NCBI GenBank assembly: GCA_904392525.1
Contig: CAJFMW010000005.1
Coordinates: 1-43,309 of the forward strand
DNA length: 43,309 nt
DNA from: an uncultured Eisenbergiella sp.
GTDB taxonomy: Bacteria > Bacillota > Clostridia > Lachnospirales > Lachnospiraceae
Direction of reading: 5' to 3'
The notes beneath the pieces are model-generated. The model was not told where the DNA came from and searched no databases. It saw only the letters and a program-made list of their open reading frames with translations. Below, piece after piece: positions 38,821 to 43,309 of the stretch (positions within the stretch are counted from its first letter, which is position 1; every line of letters starts with the position of its first letter). The translations under genes were made by a program, and so were the position numbers.

Positions 38821-38927
38821 GCGGCCGTTCGGCCGCGGGAAAGAGGAGCGGGAATCGGCGAAGCCGATTCCCTGGAAGAATTGCTGGCGCAATTCTTCAC
38901 AATGATTTAAAGCGGCCGTTCGGCCGC
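38821..38927 (+). repeat. Four-hairpin leader element, copy 2
   Basis: Hairpin 1 is GCGGCCGTTCGGCCGC (38821-38836). Hairpin 2 is GGGAATCGGC-GAA-GCCGATTCCC (38850-38872). Hairpin 3 is GAAGAATTGC..GCAATTCTTC (38875-38898). Hairpin 4 is identical to hairpin 1 (38912-38927). GGGAAAGAGGA follows both outer hairpins; after the last one it supplies the murE ribosome site, with ATG at 38942. Compared with copy 1, three stem positions changed on both strands so that pairing is kept. Confidence 0.9.
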
Positions 38928-38941
38928 GGGAAAGAGGAAGT

Positions 38942-40465
38942 ATGTCCAAACTGGGAAATCTGCTTGAGAATCTGGAAGTGACAGCCCTGCGGGGCAGTCT
39001 GGAAGCCGCTCTGGAACAGGAGATTACGGCTCTGGTTTACGATTCCAGGAAAATTACGAAGGACTGCCTTTTCGTCTGCATCGAAGGGGCAAATTTTGAC
39101 GGACATTCTGCGGCGGCACAGGCGGTTTCTCAGGGAGCGGCCGTTCTGGTGGTACAAAAGCCTGTGGAGGTGCCTAAGGACAGTGAGGTTCTGATTCTTC
39201 AGGTGGAAAGCACGCGCTATGCGCTTGCCTTTCTGTCAGCAGCCTGGTTCGGCCATCCGGCCTCGAAGCTGAAAACCATCGGCATCACCGGGACAAAGGG
39301 AAAAACCACATCAACCTATCTGGTGAAGTCCATTCTGGAAAATGCGGGGCTGAAGGTGGGGCTGGTGGGCACCATTGAGGTGATCATCGGAGACACTCAT
39401 ATCCATGCGGAGAACACCACGCCGGAATCCTATGTGCTCCAGTCCTATTTTGCGAGGATGGTGGAGGAGGGCTGCGACGCGGTGGTGATGGAGGTATCCT
39501 CCCAGGCGCTGATGCAGCACAGAAGCCAGGGTTTTGTGTTCGATTTCGGCATTTTTACAAACATCGAGCCGGATCACATCGGCCCCAACGAGCATGCCAG
39601 CTTTGAGGACTATCTGCATTGTAAGGGACTTCTGTTTAAACAGTGCCGGGTGGGCATTGTGAACGGGGATGACGCCCACTGGCAGCAGGTGACGGAAGGC
39701 CACACCTGCCGGCTGGAAACCTACGGCCTGAACGAAGGCTGCGACATCCGCGCCACGGACCTGAAACTCACGAATGTGAACGGGAAGCTGGGCGTGGCCT
39801 TCCATGTATCCTGCGGCGAGGACGGGACGGCGTCCGGCAGGCCGACGGACTTTGACGCCCAGATCGATATGCCGGGCCGGTTCAGCGTTTACAACGCGCT
39901 GACTGCCATTGCCATCTGCCGCCATTTTGACGTATCCGTTCCCGACATTCAGAGGGCGCTTCTGGCTGCGAAGGTGAAGGGACGCATTGAGCTGGTGAAG
40001 GTGTCGGATGAGTTCACCCTGCTCATCGATTACGCCCACAACGCCATGGCGCTGGAAAGCCTGCTCGCCACCCTGAAGGAATATGAGCACGGAAGGCTCA
40101 TCTGTGTGTTTGGCTGCGGCGGAAACCGTTCCCGGCTGCGCCGCTTCGAGATGGGAGAGGTGAGCGGAAGGCTCGCTGACCTGACCGTTATCACCTCTGA
40201 CAACCCCCGGTTCGAGGAGCCCCAGGCCATCATCGACGACATTGTGACCGGCATTCAGAAAACGGACGGCGAGCATATCGAGATCTGCGACCGGAAGGAG
40301 GCCATCGCCTGGGCCATCGACCACGGACGTCCGGGAGATATCATCGTTCTTGCGGGCAAGGGCCATGAGGATTATCAGGAAATCAAGGGCGTGAAGCATC
40401 ACATGGACGAAAGGGAACTGATCGCGGATATTCTGAAGGAACGGGGAATTTCTTTTTCCTCATAA
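38942..40465 (+). CDS. murE: UDP-MurNAc-L-Ala-D-Glu:meso-diaminopimelate ligase (MurE)
   Basis: MurE adds the third amino acid to the peptidoglycan stem peptide in the cytoplasm. Domain 1 (residues ~1-105) includes VYDSRKITKDCLFVCIEG. The ATP loop is GITGTKGKTTSTYLV (residues ~114-128). TTPESYVLQ, EVSSQALMQHR, TNIEPDHIG and the C-terminal FGCGGNRSRLRRFEMG follow. The substrate-selecting motif near residue 420 is DNPR, which marks meso-DAP rather than lysine as the amino acid. The length of 507 residues is normal. It has its own promoter, with the four-hairpin leader immediately before the start. priA follows after 32 bases. Gene family and DAP preference are secure from motifs. Confidence 0.96.
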   Translation: MSKLGNLLENLEVTALRGSLEAALEQEITALVYDSRKITKDCLFVCIEGANFDGHSAAAQAVSQGAAVLVVQKPVEVPKDSEVLILQVESTRYALAFLSAAWFGHPASKLKTIGITGTKGKTTSTYLVKSILENAGLKVGLVGTIEVIIGDTHIHAENTTPESYVLQSYFARMVEEGCDAVVMEVSSQALMQHRSQGFVFDFGIFTNIEPDHIGPNEHASFEDYLHCKGLLFKQCRVGIVNGDDAHWQQVTEGHTCRLETYGLNEGCDIRATDLKLTNVNGKLGVAFHVSCGEDGTASGRPTDFDAQIDMPGRFSVYNALTAIAICRHFDVSVPDIQRALLAAKVKGRIELVKVSDEFTLLIDYAHNAMALESLLATLKEYEHGRLICVFGCGGNRSRLRRFEMGEVSGRLADLTVITSDNPRFEEPQAIIDDIVTGIQKTDGEHIEICDRKEAIAWAIDHGRPGDIIVLAGKGHEDYQEIKGVKHHMDERELIADILKERGISFSS

Positions 40466-40497
40466 AATACAGAAAGCAGGAAGGAGGCGGAAAACAG

Positions 40498-42735
40498 ATG
40501 CAGGGAAAATTTGCAAACGTCATCGTGGATATCTCCCATGAAAATGTGGACCGCCCCTTCGCCTACCGCATTCCCGAACGGCTCCGGGGCGTTCCGGAGC
40601 CGGGCATGCAGGTGACCATCCCCTTCGGGCGCGGCAATACGCTGCGCACCGGCTATATCATTGAGGTGACGGACGAGGCGGATTTTGAGGAAAGCCGCAT
40701 GAAGGAGCTGGACAGCATCCGGGAGGGCGGAACCCAGGTGGAGAGCCGCCTGATCCGGCTGGCTTTCTGGATGAAGGAGCATTACGGCTCCACCATCATC
40801 GCGGCCCTGAAAACGGTCCTTCCGGCCCGAAAGAAGTTCAAGACCCCGGAGAAAAAGGAAATCCGCCTGCGCGTGAGCAAAGAGGAGGCCTGTCAGGAGC
40901 TTCTGGAGTGTGAGCGCAAACACCAGAACGCAAAGGCCCGCGTCCTGCGGGAGCTGATCGCGGAGGAATGCCTTCCCATGGGCCTTCTTTCGAAAAAGCT
41001 GAACATTTCCGCTCCCACCTTCAAAAGCCTCTGGGAGAGCGGCATCGTCTCCATCGAAAGCGTTCCCTACTACCGCAACCCGGTGAAGCTGGACGTGGAG
41101 CGGGAGGAGGGAAGGCGTTTAAGTTACTCCCAGCAGCGGATCGTGGATGATTTTTTTGAAAAGTATGATGCCGGAGACCGGCAGACCTGCCTTCTGAAGG
41201 GGATCACCGGAAGCGGAAAAACGGAGGTCTACATGGCGCTCATCGAGGGCGTGGTGAAACGGGGGCATCAGGCGGTGATGCTGATTCCGGAAATCGCCCT
41301 CACCTACCAGACCGTACTGCGCTTCTACAAGCGGTTCGGAGACCGGGTGTCGGTGATGAATTCCACCCTGTCCGCTGGGGAGAAATACGACCAGTGTGAG
41401 CGGGCGAAACGCAGGGAAATTGACGTGATCATCGGTCCCCGCTCCGCCCTGTTCACCCCTTTTCCGGATATCGGTCTCATCGTCATCGACGAGGAACATG
41501 AGGGCAGCTACAAAAGCGAGACCATGCCGAAATACCACGCCAGGGAGACCGCCGAGGAACTGGCAAGGCTCCATGGGGCGGCGGTATTCTTAGGCTCCGC
41601 CACCCCTTCTCTGGAGAGCTTCTATCGGGCGAAGGAGGGCAGATACCGGTTATACACCCTGACGGAGCGCTTAAACGGCGGCGCTCTTCCCGCCGTGTAT
41701 GTGGAGGACTTGAGACAGGAGCTGAAGGAGGGAAACCGCTCCATTTTTTCCAGAAGGCTGCAGACGCTTCTGGAGGACCGGTTTGCCAGAGGGGAACAGA
41801 GCATGCTGTTTCTGAATCGCAGGGGCTATGCGGGCTTCGTTTCCTGCCGCATGTGCGGTCATGTGATGAAGTGCCCCCACTGCGACGTCTCCCTTTCGGA
41901 GCACAGAAACGGCACCCTGGTCTGTCACTACTGCGGCTATACGCGCCCGGCGGTGAAAACCTGCCCCGAATGCGGTTCCCGCTACATTCTTGGCTTCCGG
42001 GCGGGAACCGAGCAGATCGAAGAGCAGCTGCACAAAATGTATCCGGATAAAAAAGTGCTGCGGATGGATGCGGACACCACCCGGAAAAAGGAGAGCTACG
42101 AACAGATCCTGGCATCCTTTGCTGCAGGAGAGGCGGACGTGCTTGTGGGCACCCAGATGATCGTCAAGGGACACGATTTCCCGGCGGTGACGCTCATGGG
42201 AATTCTGGCGGCCGACATGTCCCTTTCCGCTGCGGATTACCGGGCGTCAGAGCGTACCTTCCAGCTTCTGACCCAGGCGGCAGGCCGGGCGGGCCGGGGC
42301 AGCAGGCCCGGCGAGGTGGTGATTCAGACCTACCAGCCGGAGCATTACAGCATCGTCCATGCGGCGGCCCAGGACTATGAGGGCTTTTATGAGGAAGAGA
42401 TCATGTACCGCAGGCTGTTGGCCTATCCCCCCGCCGCTCACATTCTGGCCGTCCAGATCGGCGCGTCGGAGGAAGCGGCAGGAGCGGCGCTGGCGAAGCG
42501 GCTTTCTTTGCTGGCGGGTGACCTCCCGGAGGGAAGCTTTCTCATCGGTCCGGCGCCTGCCTCTATCGGGAAGATCAACGACGTGTTCCGCTTTGTGATC
42601 TACATCAAAAGCCTGGATTACGATCTGCTCATCCGGATCAAGGACCGGATGGAAAAAAATCTGAAGGAACAGGAAGACAGAGACGGGAGAGGGAAGACGG
42701 TACAGTTCGATTTTGACCCGATGAACCCGTTTTAG
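40498..42735 (+). CDS. priA: Primosomal protein N' (PriA helicase)
   Basis: PriA reloads the replicative helicase at stalled forks. The 745 residues include the N-terminal DNA 3'-end binding domain (ANVIVDISHENVDRPFAYRI). Walker A is KGITGSGKTEVYM near residue 234, and the DEEH box is LIVIDEEHEGSYKSE near 330. The zinc-binding cysteines are CRMCGHVMKCPHCDVSL and CHYCGYTRPAVKTCPECGS (~452-492). Helicase motifs V and VI follow (VGTQMIVKGHDFPAVTLMG, LLTQAAGRAGRG). AGGAGG lies 7-12 bases upstream of ATG 40498. It forms the usual priA-def pair with the next gene. The family call is certain. Confidence 0.97.
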   Translation: MQGKFANVIVDISHENVDRPFAYRIPERLRGVPEPGMQVTIPFGRGNTLRTGYIIEVTDEADFEESRMKELDSIREGGTQVESRLIRLAFWMKEHYGSTIIAALKTVLPARKKFKTPEKKEIRLRVSKEEACQELLECERKHQNAKARVLRELIAEECLPMGLLSKKLNISAPTFKSLWESGIVSIESVPYYRNPVKLDVEREEGRRLSYSQQRIVDDFFEKYDAGDRQTCLLKGITGSGKTEVYMALIEGVVKRGHQAVMLIPEIALTYQTVLRFYKRFGDRVSVMNSTLSAGEKYDQCERAKRREIDVIIGPRSALFTPFPDIGLIVIDEEHEGSYKSETMPKYHARETAEELARLHGAAVFLGSATPSLESFYRAKEGRYRLYTLTERLNGGALPAVYVEDLRQELKEGNRSIFSRRLQTLLEDRFARGEQSMLFLNRRGYAGFVSCRMCGHVMKCPHCDVSLSEHRNGTLVCHYCGYTRPAVKTCPECGSRYILGFRAGTEQIEEQLHKMYPDKKVLRMDADTTRKKESYEQILASFAAGEADVLVGTQMIVKGHDFPAVTLMGILAADMSLSAADYRASERTFQLLTQAAGRAGRGSRPGEVVIQTYQPEHYSIVHAAAQDYEGFYEEEIMYRRLLAYPPAAHILAVQIGASEEAAGAALAKRLSLLAGDLPEGSFLIGPAPASIGKINDVFRFVIYIKSLDYDLLIRIKDRMEKNLKEQEDRDGRGKTVQFDFDPMNPF

Positions 42736-42769
42736 AGATACAGATAAAAATGCAACGGAGGAATAAGCC

Positions 42770-43240
42770 ATGGCAATCAGAAATATCAGAACAATCGGAG
42801 ACCCCATTCTGGAGAAGGTCTGCAAAGAAGTAAAGGAGATGACGCCCCGCACCCAGGAGCTCATCGACGACATGTTTGAAACCATGTACGAGGCCAACGG
42901 CGTGGGCCTTGCAGCTCCCCAGGTGGGCGTGCTCAAGCGCATCGTGGTCATTGATGTGACCGGAGAAGACCCCATCGTGCTCATCAATCCCCGCATCATG
43001 GAAACCAGCGGGGAGCAGACCGGCGGCGAGGGGTGCCTCTCCGTTCCCGGAAAGAGCGGCGTTGTAACCAGACCCAATTATGTAAAGGTCAAGGCCTATG
43101 ACCGGGACATGAACCCCATTGAACTGGAGGGAACAGAGCTTCTCGCCAGGGCCTTCTGCCATGAAATCGACCATCTGGACGGCCATCTGTATGTGGAAAA
43201 GGTGGAGGGAGAGCTGGCAGATGTCGAGGAGGAAGCATGA
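42770..43240 (+). CDS. def: Peptide deformylase
   Basis: Removes the formyl group from nascent proteins; an Fe(II) metalloenzyme of 156 residues. All three family motifs are present: I, GVGLAAPQVG (residues ~44-53); II, EGCLSVPG (~85-92), giving the Cys ligand; III, CHEIDHLDG (~130-138), giving both His ligands and the catalytic Glu. ACGGAGGAAT lies upstream of ATG 42770. It sits 34 bases after priA in the common priA-def order, in which fmt often comes next. Here a hairpin follows instead, and the window ends. Confidence 0.97.
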   Translation: MAIRNIRTIGDPILEKVCKEVKEMTPRTQELIDDMFETMYEANGVGLAAPQVGVLKRIVVIDVTGEDPIVLINPRIMETSGEQTGGEGCLSVPGKSGVVTRPNYVKVKAYDRDMNPIELEGTELLARAFCHEIDHLDGHLYVEKVEGELADVEEEA

Positions 43241-43242
43241 AA

Positions 43243-43283
43243 AGAAACTCTAAGGCGTCAGAAGACGCCGCCTAAGAGTTTCT
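43243..43283 (+). terminator. Inverted repeat right after def
   Basis: AGAAACTCT (43243-43251) pairs with AGAGTTTCT (43275-43283), with an inner GGCGTC-AGAA-GACGCC hairpin. No T-run follows. A 12-codon frame overlaps the def stop as ATGA at 43237 and runs through the repeat, but it is probably chance. Confidence 0.6.
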
Positions 43284-43309
43284 AAGTTTCATGCCGAAGA
43301 ATGGCCCTT

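Noticed and set aside
43237-43275. A 12-codon ORF overlapping the def stop
   Set aside because: It consists mostly of one side of an inverted repeat. The ATGA overlap is easily produced by chance and no function is suggested.

Overview
The window looks like chromosome from an anaerobic Firmicute, most likely a Lachnospiraceae-type Clostridium. The evidence is an SCIFF peptide with its radical SAM maturase next to TIGR04086, a fused SecDF, RecJ, an A-type flavodiiron protein, a meso-DAP type MurE, an activase-dependent 2-hydroxyacyl-CoA dehydratase-like pair, and YesM-type sensor sequence beside a sugar locus. All assignments come from reading motifs in the sequence; no database search was run.

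Layout. Positions 1-6109 hold housekeeping genes on the + strand: carB (5' end outside the window), queH, argS and a flavodiiron protein. Positions 6259-8211 hold a decayed chimera of a CpaE-like gene and a Lachnospiraceae AAA-ATPase/PD-(D/E)XK gene. A two-tRNA operon (Val-TAC, Met-CAT) with a near-consensus promoter and a terminator lies on the - strand at 8297-8576. Positions 8721-16741 are an envelope region: two membrane proteins of unknown function, ispF with an extra Cys-rich tail, two peptidoglycan amidases of different families, and a 1175-residue membrane-anchored fibrous protein. Positions 16918-23177 carry TIGR04086, scfA (SCIFF), scfB, secDF and recJ. A PfkB-type sugar-phosphate kinase and an Fe-S aldo/keto reductase follow.

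Positions 25865-28777 are an accessory patch. It holds an XRE-type regulator, a truncated hsdM, an intact rhuM, a truncated hsdS, a YesM-like sensor kinase cut at both ends, and the last ~38 codons of a sugar ABC-transporter permease. It reads as a type I restriction-modification island and a carbohydrate-uptake locus that both lost material by deletion. The surviving downstream enzymes are a six-hairpin glycosidase-like protein and a GH2 beta-galactosidase.

Positions 34185-37267 encode two HgdB/HgdC-like subunits, the second fused to a BcrA/BadG-type ATPase activase: a two-gene ATP-driven low-potential electron transfer system with unknown substrate. An AAA ATPase follows, then murE, priA and def. 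The most unusual non-coding signal is a ~110-base four-hairpin element. It occurs twice (34060-34169 and 38821-38927), each time between a plausible promoter and a start codon (the dehydratase-like gene and murE). Its stems keep pairing through compensatory changes. A second RNA signal is a possible two-state hairpin between scfA and scfB.
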